This document shows, piece by piece, positions 56,022-64,000 of a stretch of 64,000 bases of DNA. The stretch spans positions 220,873,144 to 220,937,143 of the forward strand of contig BTPG01000001.1 in assembly GCA_036245525.1 (NCBI GenBank), given 5' to 3'. The first letter of the stretch is position 1. Every line of letters starts with the position of its first letter. The notes under the pieces were generated by a model. That model saw nothing but the letters and a program-made list of their open reading frames with translations, had not been told where the DNA came from and made no database searches. The position numbers and the translations under genes were made by a program. This DNA is from Semisulcospira habei. Its lineage: Eukaryota; Mollusca; Gastropoda; Semisulcospiridae.

Positions 56022-56022
<1 letters not shown>
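55636..56022 (-). mobile_element. LINE 3' tail of the GACGTTA type
   Basis: ATTGATTGTACATTGCTTAA, CGTCCCGACAGCAACAAGAC, TCTCAGGACGTGCCGG, ATGTCGCCAGCCGGTCTAAT, and CCCCCAGGGCAGACCCGGG. Homologous to 50110-50251. Its 5' side abuts (GA)n. Confidence 0.75.

Positions 56023-56090
<68 letters not shown>
56023..56090. repeat. (GA)n, 3' flank of LINE-5
   Basis: Pure (AG)n. In the sense of LINE-5 this is (TC)n directly after its 3' end. Confidence 0.93.
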
Positions 56091-56096
<6 letters not shown>

Positions 56097-56390
56097 AATG
56101 ACAATGATTCTTTATTTTACAACGGTGAAAGTTTTGGTGAAACCATTTTTCGAACTTGCCGTTGCTAATCTACTTTACATATAACGAACAAATCACAAAA
56201 TACTATCTTTAAATTGGGGAAAAAGAAATATAAAACGAACAAAATAATGAAATATAAACTTTAAAAAAATATCTTTGAAGAAGTGGAAATAAACATAGAA
56301 ACACGCGTCCAGGCGTTCGCACACCCGCAGAATCTCACACATACACACAGTTGTAAAAGTGTAATATGCATACACTCATTCATAAACACA

Positions 56391-56394
56391 AACA

Positions 56395-56491
<97 letters not shown>

Positions 56492-56497
56492 GACACA

Positions 56498-56550
<53 letters not shown>
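56391..56550. repeat. (CA)n in the LINE-5 3' UTR
   Basis: (CA)n with one GTGCGCGACACAGA interruption near 56485. Confidence 0.92.
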
Positions 56551-56553
<3 letters not shown>

Positions 56554-56658
56554 ACTTGCAGTATTAGCATCAGTCTTGTAATTGCTGAAGATATAACTGA
56601 AATGTAGAGTTAGAAAGGGGAAAATCGTACACTGCAAGTGCAGGCTGATGTGAAAATC

Positions 56659-58135
56659 TTACGATGAGGAGGTAAGGTACTTGAACAGACTGGTTTTAAA
56701 AGACGAAAGCGTTGTTGATGTTGTGACATTTTTGGGCAATGTGTTCCACATGCTAGCACCCGAGAACGCTAAACTTGTCTTGTAGAGATCGATTCTAGGT
56801 CGTGGCACAGTAATGGAATGCCTTGATCTGAAATATGTTGATGTTGGGAGGGAAAACATTTTCTTAATATAATCGGGGAGTTTGTTATTCAATACTTTGA
56901 ACATGGTTATTCCCTTATTGTATAATAAATGATTTTTCAGGGGAAGAATTTCTAAGGTTTTCAGTTTGTTATCCGTTGTTGAGTTAGGGTCTGAAAGGAT
57001 ACGCTTCGCGGCTCTACGATGAAGAGAGTTCAGCCTCTTTAACTGGACCTCGCTTGCGCCATCCCACACCGTAGAAGAATAATCTATATGTGACCTGATG
57101 TGGGCATTGAAGAACAATTTTCTTGTTTCTACATCAGCTATATGTTTTAACTTGGATAAAATAAACAGTTTCTTTGATATTGTCTTACATATGTTACTAA
57201 TATGGGATTGCCATTTAAACTGGTTATCTACAGTAACACCGAGAAGGCGATATTCCGTTACCTGGCTAATAGGTTTGTCTTGAAGGGACAAGCTGAGTGA
57301 GAGAGAGCCAAGCTGGTGCTTTTGGCGGGTACTTACAACCATACATTCAGTCTTTGCAGGGTTTAAGATCATGGAATTGTTACTACACCAGCTGTCAATG
57401 TCCTGTAATGTGTTTTGTAGGCGCGTGTCAATTACTGTCAAATCCTTATCGGGAGTGTGTATCGCAGCATCATCAGCGAACATATCGCATGCAACACTAT
57501 CATCGCTAATTGTGAGTGAAAGGTCGTTGATGAACAAACAGAATAAAAGAGGGCCTAAAATAGAGCCCTGGGGCACGCCATGCTTGACTACGCAGTGACT
57601 AGAGTATGTACCATTAAGAAGAACTTTTTGTCTTCTGTTTTCTAGGTAGGGTTTGAAAAACACGGCTGCGCTTTTAGTATATAAGAATTTTTTTTTAGAA
57701 GTATGTCGTGGTTCACCATGTCAAAGGCTTTACGGAAGTCTAAGAACACTACGCCTGTTGGTTTGGAATCATTAATAGATGATAACCAGGCATCTGCCAT
57801 TTTTATCAAAGCAGTGTAATGGTTCGGTCTGAAGCCTGACTGCAGTGAATGGATGCCGAGATTTTGGTTTTCTAAGTATTCAGATGGTTTTCTAAGTATT
57901 CAGATAGATGCTTATGGATGTGCCGCTCTAAAGGCTTCGACAAAACAGGTAATAGTGATATGGGGCGAAAGTTGCTGATTTCACTCAGATCTTTTGATTT
58001 TGGTAGGGGTATCAATTTTGCGTCTTTAAATGCGTCCGGAAAACAGTTTTGGTTTATACAGAGGTTGTAAATATATGTAATACTTTCGACAATATATGGA
58101 AGAGATGATGTTGAGTATTTTTTAGCTGATCTCAT
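56659..58135 (-). pseudogene. LINE-5 reverse transcriptase, largely preserved
   Basis: From the 58135 side: KDAKLIPLPKSKD, FRPISLLPVLSKPLERHI, a frameshift, motif A VVFLDFRKAFDMV (about 57720), motif B HGVPQGSILGPLLF, motif C DMFADDAAIHT with both Asp intact, KTECMVVSTRQKHQLGSL, a small SLSLSL microsatellite, LLGVTVDNQFKW, LKRLNSLHRRAAKRIL and SGASMWNTLPKNV to a stop at 56659. The frame at 56659-57663 is open over 334 residues. Jockey/CR1-type. Broken upstream by frameshifts and a stop. Confidence 0.92.
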
Positions 58136-58487
58136 CAGGCCCCGATGACTTTTTATTTTCCATCGAGGTAATTAATTTGCCCACTTCGTGGACTGCTATA
58201 GGCGGTATCGTGAATGGTTCTTTGTTCGTATTTTTTCCGGTTACAGTGGTCTACTAGCGCGTTCGGACAAACATACTCACATGAATTATTTTATGTTGGG
58301 ATTACCGATTCCACTACAGAGGTAGAGTGGTCGTTAAACCTATTTTCAGTGAGGTGGGGTGGTAAAGGCGCACTGTTTTTATTTGTACCTCTAATTGCTA
58401 AATTAATGGCACATCACTGTGATACAGTGGATAAGTCTTTGCTTTGTTAAATACTTTATCGAAAAGAGATCTCTTTGCATTTAAAAC

Positions 58488-58680
58488 CATATATTTAACA
58501 CAAAGAAGTACCCAACGGAGAAAGAAACACGCTTAGAAAAGACGGGTACAACACAATTTATTAATATTTCGGGTAAATACCCTTTGTCAAAATAGACAAA
58601 CAAACAAACAGAGATTAGCCGCTACTTATCTTCATTGGCAAGGAATGTGGCAATATATATATATTTCATATATTTAACAC
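58488..58680. mobile_element. Short element with 14-bp target duplication, nested in LINE-5
   Basis: CATATATTTAACAC at 58488-58501 and 58667-58680 is an exact 14-bp direct repeat flanking 165 bp. The insert includes CAACGGAGAAAGAAACACGC, TTAGAAAAGACGGGTACAAC, CACAATTTATTAATATTTCG, GGTAAATACCC. A related piece lies at 60455-60610. A duplication of this length points to retrotransposition by target priming (SINE or Penelope-like), not to a cut-and-paste element. Orientation is uncertain. Confidence 0.85.
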
Positions 58681-59027
58681 GATTACGCTGTGTTTTGTAT
58701 TCAGTAAACCGCTTCTCTCTTCTCAGCTCGTCTCTGTGTTCCATAGCCTCAATGAGATCTGCAGTCAGCCATTGTGGAACGGTAGCGTATTTCACACTTT
58801 TTTGTCTCAGAGGCGCGTGTTTGTTAAGCACACCAAGAAAGATCCGGTACCAGGTATCAATTGCTTTATTTGGGTCACTAACGTTATACACGTCGATGAA
58901 CCGATCTGTGGCTAAATCAGCCAAGAATACACATTCATTAAAGGTTTTAAACGATCTATAGGTTATGCACGTGTGGACTTGCTCTTTTAGCTTTGGAAGT
59001 TTTGACTGACAGCCATGTGCAGCTAAC

Positions 59028-59030
<3 letters not shown>
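58667..59030 (-). pseudogene. LINE-5 coding remnant upstream of RT
   Basis: The frame from 58924 down reads MADLATDRFIDVYNVSDPNK, WYRIFLGVLNKHAPLRQK, PQWLTADLIEAMEHRDELRR. This is the region between endonuclease and RT in Jockey/CR1-type LINEs. It ends at the nested element. Confidence 0.85.

Positions 59031-59033
<3 letters not shown>

Positions 59034-59109
<76 letters not shown>
59034..59109. repeat. (GA)n, 5' flank of LINE-5
   Basis: Pure (GA)n. In the sense of LINE-5 this is (TC)n directly before its truncated 5' end. Confidence 0.93.
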
Positions 59110-59112
<3 letters not shown>

Positions 59113-59294
59113 AAAAACAAAATGGAAAAACTTTTTTTTATTTTTTTTTAATTTTTTTTTTTTACGATTTGTTTAACAGGAGGCTTTTAGGTGAAATCTT
59201 TGAGAGACTTGAATTCTTCGAGGATCCTTTGTTTTCAGCCGCCATTTTGTTAACACGTGTACTCACGTTTACTGAATTAAAATAAATAATTTTT

Positions 59295-60328
59295 GGCTCA
59301 CGTGCAAAACAAAAGTAAGTCTATGTTCTGGGCCAGTGGTCGTCGGTCCGTCGTCCGTCCGCCGTCGTCCGTGGTAAAATTTCAACGTTGACACTTTCTC
59401 GGAAATTATTCAAGCGCCCACAGTCTTCAAACTTGCCCCAAAGATACGTTGTGGCAAGACCTTTCTAAACATACCAATTTCAGTGACCTCTCATAAATGT
59501 CTAGGTCACAGGGGATCAGGAAATAGGTAAAAAATAGCTATATTTTGACGGACATAATTTATTGTTTTCTCAAATACTATGGATAACTTCAAACCCAAAC
59601 TTGGTACAAGGATACCTGATGGAAAGACCTTTCTATGCATACTAATTTGGTTGATCCCTCGGAAAGGTCAAGGGTCACAGGATTGAGCTCAGGAAATATG
59701 TTTTAAACTAAAGCCATATTTTGACAAAATGTTTTTTTCTCAAGCACTATTCACAACTTTAAACCGAACTTGCTACAGAGATACCTGATGGTAAGACCTA
59801 TCGATACATACTAATTTAGATGACCCCTTGGAAAGGTCAAGGGTCACAAGATCGAGCTCAGGAAATAAGTAAAAAAGTAGCCATATTTTGACAAAAGCCT
59901 TTTTTTCCCCTCAAATACTGTTCACAACTTCAAACCCAAACTTATTACAGAGGTACCTGATGGTAAGACCAATCTATGCATACTAATTTGGATGAGCCCT
60001 AGAAAAGGTCATGGGTCAACAAGACTGAGCTCAGCAAATGTGTGTAAAATGCCAATTTTTGATAGAATTGTAGTTATTATCAACAGTTTTGAAAACTTTT
60101 CAAAAACATTTGGCACAAAGGTAGCTGATGATTATAAGATCTTCCCGCTATGTATACTAATTTAGTCGACTCATTGCAAAGGTCAGGTGTCAGACTCACG
60201 GGGGTTTGACAGATGTGTCAAATGAAACTGATTTGATTTGAGAAAACGTGGATTTTGCTGGTGCAGAAGCCATTCCTTTACTTATTGTCACAAAGGTTAC
60301 ACATGCAGATCGGCTATACACGTGAGCC
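59295..60328 (+). mobile_element. Composite repeat, copy 6
   Basis: Starts GGCTCACGTGCAAAAC and ends CACGTGAGCC. The leader is followed by about five units. DR1-like AGGTCAAGGGTCA at 59665-59677 and 59834-59846. Extra GATTGAGCTCAGGAAATA words are shared by three neighbouring units, suggesting local homogenisation. Confidence 0.92.
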
Positions 60329-60428
60329 ATAAGGGCTTTGCCTTTCTTGTTTATAGTAATTTATTTGTACCGCTTGAAAGTCCGCAGTGTGTTTTGTTTT
60401 TTTCATCCACCACCATGATGATTCCGGC

Positions 60429-60452
60429 CACCCCCCCTCCCCCCCCCCCCCC
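60429..60452. repeat. C-run
   Basis: C-rich homopolymer, likely length-variable. Confidence 0.75.
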
Positions 60453-60454
60453 AG

Positions 60455-60610
60455 AACCCAGTGGAGAAAGAAACACGCTTAGAAAAGACAAGCGGTACAA
60501 CACAATTTATTAATATTCCGGGTAAATACCCTTCTTCAGAATAGACTGACAAGTATTGAGATGATCAAGTCGCTACTTGTATCTTCATTTCTTCTGTGAT
60601 GTAACCGTCT
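60455..60610. mobile_element. Second copy of the short 14-bp-TSD family
   Basis: CCCAGTGGAGAAAGAAACAC, GCTTAGAAAAGACAAGCGG, TACAACACAATTTATTAATA, TTCCGGGTAAATACCCTTCT, TCAGAATAGACTGACAAG, TACTTGTATCTTCATTTCTT. Minus strand contains TCTGAAGAAGGGTATTTACC followed by CGGAAT, discussed among the findings. Flanking duplication not found. Confidence 0.75.
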
Positions 60611-60718
60611 TTCATAAGCGTGTTTCTTTTTCCGTTGGGTTTTTCTCAACATTTTGCACGCTTGGCAGTCACCTTTTTGGTCTGGTTCACGCCGGCCCTT
60701 CTGGTAATGCCACGCCTC

Positions 60719-60749
<31 letters not shown>

Positions 60750-61654
60750 AAAATTGCGCATGCGCAATCTTTTTCAGTTTCTGATTTACGGCGCGAAGTG
60801 TGGAACCGAACCACGACCGCTCTGAAGCCATGGCATTTTCCCCAGGGTTTAGCATGCACTGGAGTTTCGAGGGGTCTAAGTACGTTGCTTGCAAACTTAG
60901 GGGTGCCAAACGACGATGGATGGATCAGATAAAATGACAGAAACAGGTAGATCATGTTTTACAGTTAAAAGGTGTAGATTTCGCTTGTTGCTTTTGACCG
61001 GAAGCCATGGTTTTGTCAGCTGACAACCGTCGTCTGCTACGCTCCAGAAACATGACCTTTTTGCGTAGTTGGTAGACATAGATATATTTTAAACATTCTG
61101 AGAATTCTTGATTGATATTTTATGAAGTTTGTCCGCGCGACTTTTTACTGACAGCATTTTTATCAACATTTCTGTAAGATATAGACCTTATAAAAAGTTA
61201 TAACCCGTGCGTACAATCGTGGATCTACCTGGCAGTTGTCAGTCCGGAATGAAATTCGAATTGAATTCAGTAACATTCTTTCAAAACTTTCTCACTCGCC
61301 CCGACAAAAATATAAGCAGTTGACATAAATTAAGTTTTTCAGGTACCTAAACCTAGTCCTTTGTTCTGCAAAACAAAGAGTGAACATCAAGTAGTCAGGC
61401 TGCACATTAGTAAATGTCCCCACCACTGTCCCCAGTAGGCATTGATTAATTATTTCAGCGAATGTGTACTGGAAGCAAAGCCCTAGCAGGCGGCGAGTTA
61501 GTAGCATTACTGAGAGGTCAACCACATGGCATGCTGGATATATAATCTTCCATGGCTGCAAATTGTCTGCTTTCTGAGATTAAATTGTGGCCTGAAACCC
61601 CAAGCAATTCAACAGTCTGAGCTACTTTAATTGTCTAGGGGCAAGAAGTAAGTC
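60611..61654. other. Unassigned, with a C/A homopolymer at 60717-60752
   Basis: The C-run plus A-run creates proline/lysine-rich frames that are artefacts. No gene recognised. A minus-strand frame at 61292-61561 has no recognisable domain. Confidence 0.4.
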
Positions 61655-61716
61655 TGGCATTACACTTTCTGGTCGCATGAGTCCCTGCAACTGCACAACC
61701 TCTTGCCAATCTGTGA
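61655..61716. mobile_element. Hairpin repeat, family C (diverged)
   Basis: GGTCGCATGAGTCCCTGCAA, CTGCACAACCTCTTGCC, AATCTGTGAGGGACTGCAAC. Confidence 0.5.
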
Positions 61717-61762
61717 GGGACTGCAACACACACAAAAAGTAAATGGGACCATGTGTTTGTCC

Positions 61763-61832
61763 GCAAGAGGTGTAGCCATTCTCATGAGCCCCAGCTGCTG
61801 CAGGGCCTCTGAGTATGTATGCCTCATAAATG
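61763..61832. mobile_element. Hairpin repeat, family C
   Basis: CGCAAGAGGTGTAGCCATTC, TCATGAGCCCCAGCTGC, TGCAGGGCCTCTGAGTATGT, ATGCCTCATAAATGG. Confidence 0.7.
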
Positions 61833-62343
61833 GCTGATAAACTGGATAATGACCCTCTGGGCTAAGGCGCTGAGTGATGTGGTTACTGATTTGTATCAAA
61901 GGGGCAAGGGATTTGTATCAAAGGTGAAAGGCGTTCCCTGGCTGTTACAGTAGTTTCCCCAAGAGGCTTAAAAACCCATAGCACTCCAGGTTTGCCCATT
62001 TAATGTAATGTCATTCTCAGTTGTGTTGTCTGGGCTGGTGAATGCATACATGGCACATATTGTTTGATTTTGAGACAGGCATCTTCTCATATTGAAGGTT
62101 TCCATTGTCAATGATTTTGGATCTTTAAATTACAGTGCCAAGTGTGGGAGATGTTTCAGTTGAGTTTAGCAGTAATCAATGGTACATTTCTCAGTAGTGC
62201 TTGATAAGTTTGGTGCAGACATGACCGTATTTCCTTTGTTGCTTCTAGTTCTAGTGATACTGTTGGTGCCAGACTGTGATAGTTGAATAATTGAGCTCAG
62301 TAGCTCAGAGGTGCCAAACTCCTGTCTGGGTGATGCCTTTATT
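61833..62343. other. Unassigned
   Basis: GGGATTTGTATCAAAGG is tandemly duplicated near 61891-61925. No gene recognised. Confidence 0.4.
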
Positions 62344-63499
62344 GGCTCACGTGCGAAGCAAAAGTGAGTGTGTTCTGGGCCAGTGGTTGTCCGTCTGACT
62401 GCCGTGGTAAACTTTAACGTTGGCATTTTCTCAGAGACTATTCAAGCCACAGTCTTCAAACTTACCCCAAGGATACTTTGTGGCAAGACCTTTCTAAACA
62501 TACAATTCTGAGTGACCTCTCTCAAAGGTCAAGGGATCAGGAAATAGGTAAAAAATAGCCATATTTTGACAAAATAGAGTTTTTCTCAAATACTATTCAT
62601 AACTTGAAACCCACACTATAGAGACAAAGATACCTGATGGTAAGACCTTCCTATGCATACTAATTTGGTTGATCCCTCGGAAAGGTCATGGGTCACAAGA
62701 GATCAGGAAATAGGTGAAAAATAGCCATATTTTGACAAAAGATGTTTTTTCTCAAAATTAATGCTATTCACAACTTCAAAGCCAAAGTCGGTACAAAGAT
62801 ACCTGATGATAAGACCTATCTATGCATACTAATTTGGATGACCCCTCAGAAAAATCAAGGGTCACAAGAGGTCACGAAATGTGTAAAATGCCAGTTTTTG
62901 GTAGAATTGTAATTTTATCAATATTTTTGTAAAGTTTCAATCAAATTTGGCTCAAAGGTAGCTGATGTTAAGACCTTCATATGCATACTAACTTAGTTGA
63001 TCCATCACAAAGGTCAGGGATCATGGGATGATCCAAAAATAAGTTTAAAAAAAGCCACATTTTGACCCTCCCCCCCCCCCCCATCCCTAAAATAAATGTA
63101 AAAAAAAAAATTATACTATTTTCAACTTAAACCCAAACTTGGTACAGAGATACCTGATTGTAAGACCTATCTATGCATACTAATTTAGATGACCCCTCGG
63201 AAAGGTCAAGGGCCACAAGAGGTTAGGGTGTGAAAAATGCCATTTTTTGGTTAGAATTGTAGTTTTTATCAATGTTTTTGCAAATTTTTCAATCAAATTT
63301 GGCATGAAGTTTGCAGATAGCGAGACATTTCTACGCATACTTATTTAGTTGACCCATCACAAAGGTCAAGGGTCACTGGTTTGACAGACGTGTGAAAGAT
63401 GCTTACATTTTTAGAAAACATGGATTTCACTGGTGCTGAAGCCACTCTTTACTTATTGTCACAAACGTCACACATCTGCATCGGTCATGCTCGTGAGCC
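62344..63499 (+). mobile_element. Composite repeat, copy 7
   Basis: Starts GGCTCACGTGCGAAGC and ends CTCGTGAGCC. Leader GTAAACTTTAACGTTGGC and about six units. C-run at 63068-63083. DR1-like AGGTCAAGGGTCA at 63363-63375. The longest clean copy without an insertion. Confidence 0.92.
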
Positions 63500-63603
63500 A
63501 TTAGGGCTTTGTCTTTCTTGTTTACAATCAAGTAATCGGGAGAAGTTCAGTGCCTCAGAAGAATCATACATATTCATTCCATCTCCAGTCGAGACTCTAA
63601 AAT

Positions 63604-63670
63604 GTGTGCTTGTCTGTGATTGTAGACCTTATTGCTTAGTTATAAGGCCCAGAATCCAAGACCAGCACAT
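63604..63670. mobile_element. Hairpin repeat, family B (diverged)
   Basis: GTGTGCTTGTCTGTGATTGT, AGACCTTATTG, TTATAAGGCCCAGAATCCAAG, ACCAGCAC. Confidence 0.8.
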
Positions 63671-64000
63671 AAATATGAACCATTTGGCACTAGATGTGCA
63701 ATGTACAATAGAGGAACAGTGCTGGAGATATGAAAGAAAAAGTTATTGTGCAGCTGCTGCAGGGAAAGTTGCTGTTATGACAAGATTGTCATCAGCTGGT
63801 GTGACAGTGGATGCTGTTGATTGAATGAATGATTTTTGTTATAGGTGCTGAAAGGGAAATTATTCTATTTGAAAATGGTTGAAATGAACCAATATTATTA
63901 ATGTCTGTAGGGAATTCCCATTCTGTCACAGAAGGAGCTTTGAGACATGGGACATGATTTTATGACTTTGGAACCCTGGTCTCCTTGTGGTCTGTATAGT
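63671..64000. other. Unassigned, with an open frame of unknown nature
   Basis: A frame ending at 63824 reads IEEQCWRYERKSYCAAAAGK and VAVMTRLSSAGVTVDAVD before its stop. Its upstream part lies in composite copy 7 and family B, so only about the last 45 residues could be genuine. No splice signal seen at its start. Unrecognised. Confidence 0.25.

Larger units (their letters stand above)
56091..59033 (-). mobile_element. LINE-5: longest LINE copy, minus strand, between (GA)n tracts
   Basis: The 3' UTR (56091-56650) has GATTCTTTATTTTACAACGG, TTTTTCGAACTTGCCGTTGC and a long (CA)n (56391-56550). The RT gene runs up to 58135. Upstream coding (58667-59030) is the linker between endonuclease and RT, including HAPLRQKSVKYATVPQWLT. 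The 5' truncation is at 59033 next to (GA)n. Interrupted at 58502-58666 by a short element. Contains an 18-21-bp tandem duplication near 57865-57907. Confidence 0.93.

Noticed and set aside
60611..60955. Proline/glycine-rich protein around 60720
   Set aside because: It is created by a C-run and A-run of uncertain length.

Overview
The window is eukaryotic, intergenic-type DNA. It has no operons, no long intact host reading frame and no rRNA. It does have long TG/CA, TC/GA, AT and TATG microsatellites, LINE retrotransposons with 5' truncations, solo LTRs, mariner/Tc1 and hAT/PIF-like DNA elements, and dozens of small hairpin MITEs. The LINE protein types and their 3' tails fit an aquatic invertebrate. 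I favour a marine mollusc, probably a gastropod, but this is an inference from repeat style only.

Layout. 1-1408 is a 33-bp minisatellite. 1.4-12 kb holds four copies of a composite element (terminal repeats GGCTCACGTG/CACGTGAGCC, internal units of about 158 bp) mixed with hairpin MITEs, a solo LTR (5192-5912) and a hAT-like repeat. 12-16.3 kb has a candidate exon, a 423-bp hAT-like foldback and a decayed mariner (13972-16263) carrying two nested insertions. 17.6-20.1 kb is the region poorest in recognisable repeats and has one candidate spliced exon. 23.9-25.6 kb is a Tc1-like element inside a LINE tail. 26.3-31.3 kb has composite copy 5, a TATG array, a tandem segmental duplication and a PIF/Harbinger-like element. 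32.5-39.4 kb is a cluster of five truncated LINEs, each embedded in (TC)n. 40-52 kb is mostly hairpin MITEs plus a solo LTR (50314-51059, TSD CCAAT) sitting inside a hAT-like repeat. 53.3-59.1 kb has two minus-strand LINEs, a LINE tail, an 84-bp hAT-like MITE with an 8-bp TSD, and a LINE interrupted by a short element with a 14-bp TSD. 59.3-63.5 kb has composite copies 6 and 7.

No host gene can be named. Two short candidate exons (12242-12298 and 19260-19345) are supported only by splice-like signals. All recognisable coding matter comes from mobile elements and is broken by stops, frameshifts or deletions.

Main points for follow-up: (1) six truncated LINEs are all flanked on both sides by (TC)n in the same relative orientation, which suggests microsatellite-directed insertion; (2) the composite element carries a DR1-type nuclear-receptor half-site pair in most internal units; (3) several hairpin families show copy-specific changes shared by both arms; (4) there are clean nested insertions with target duplications that allow relative dating.
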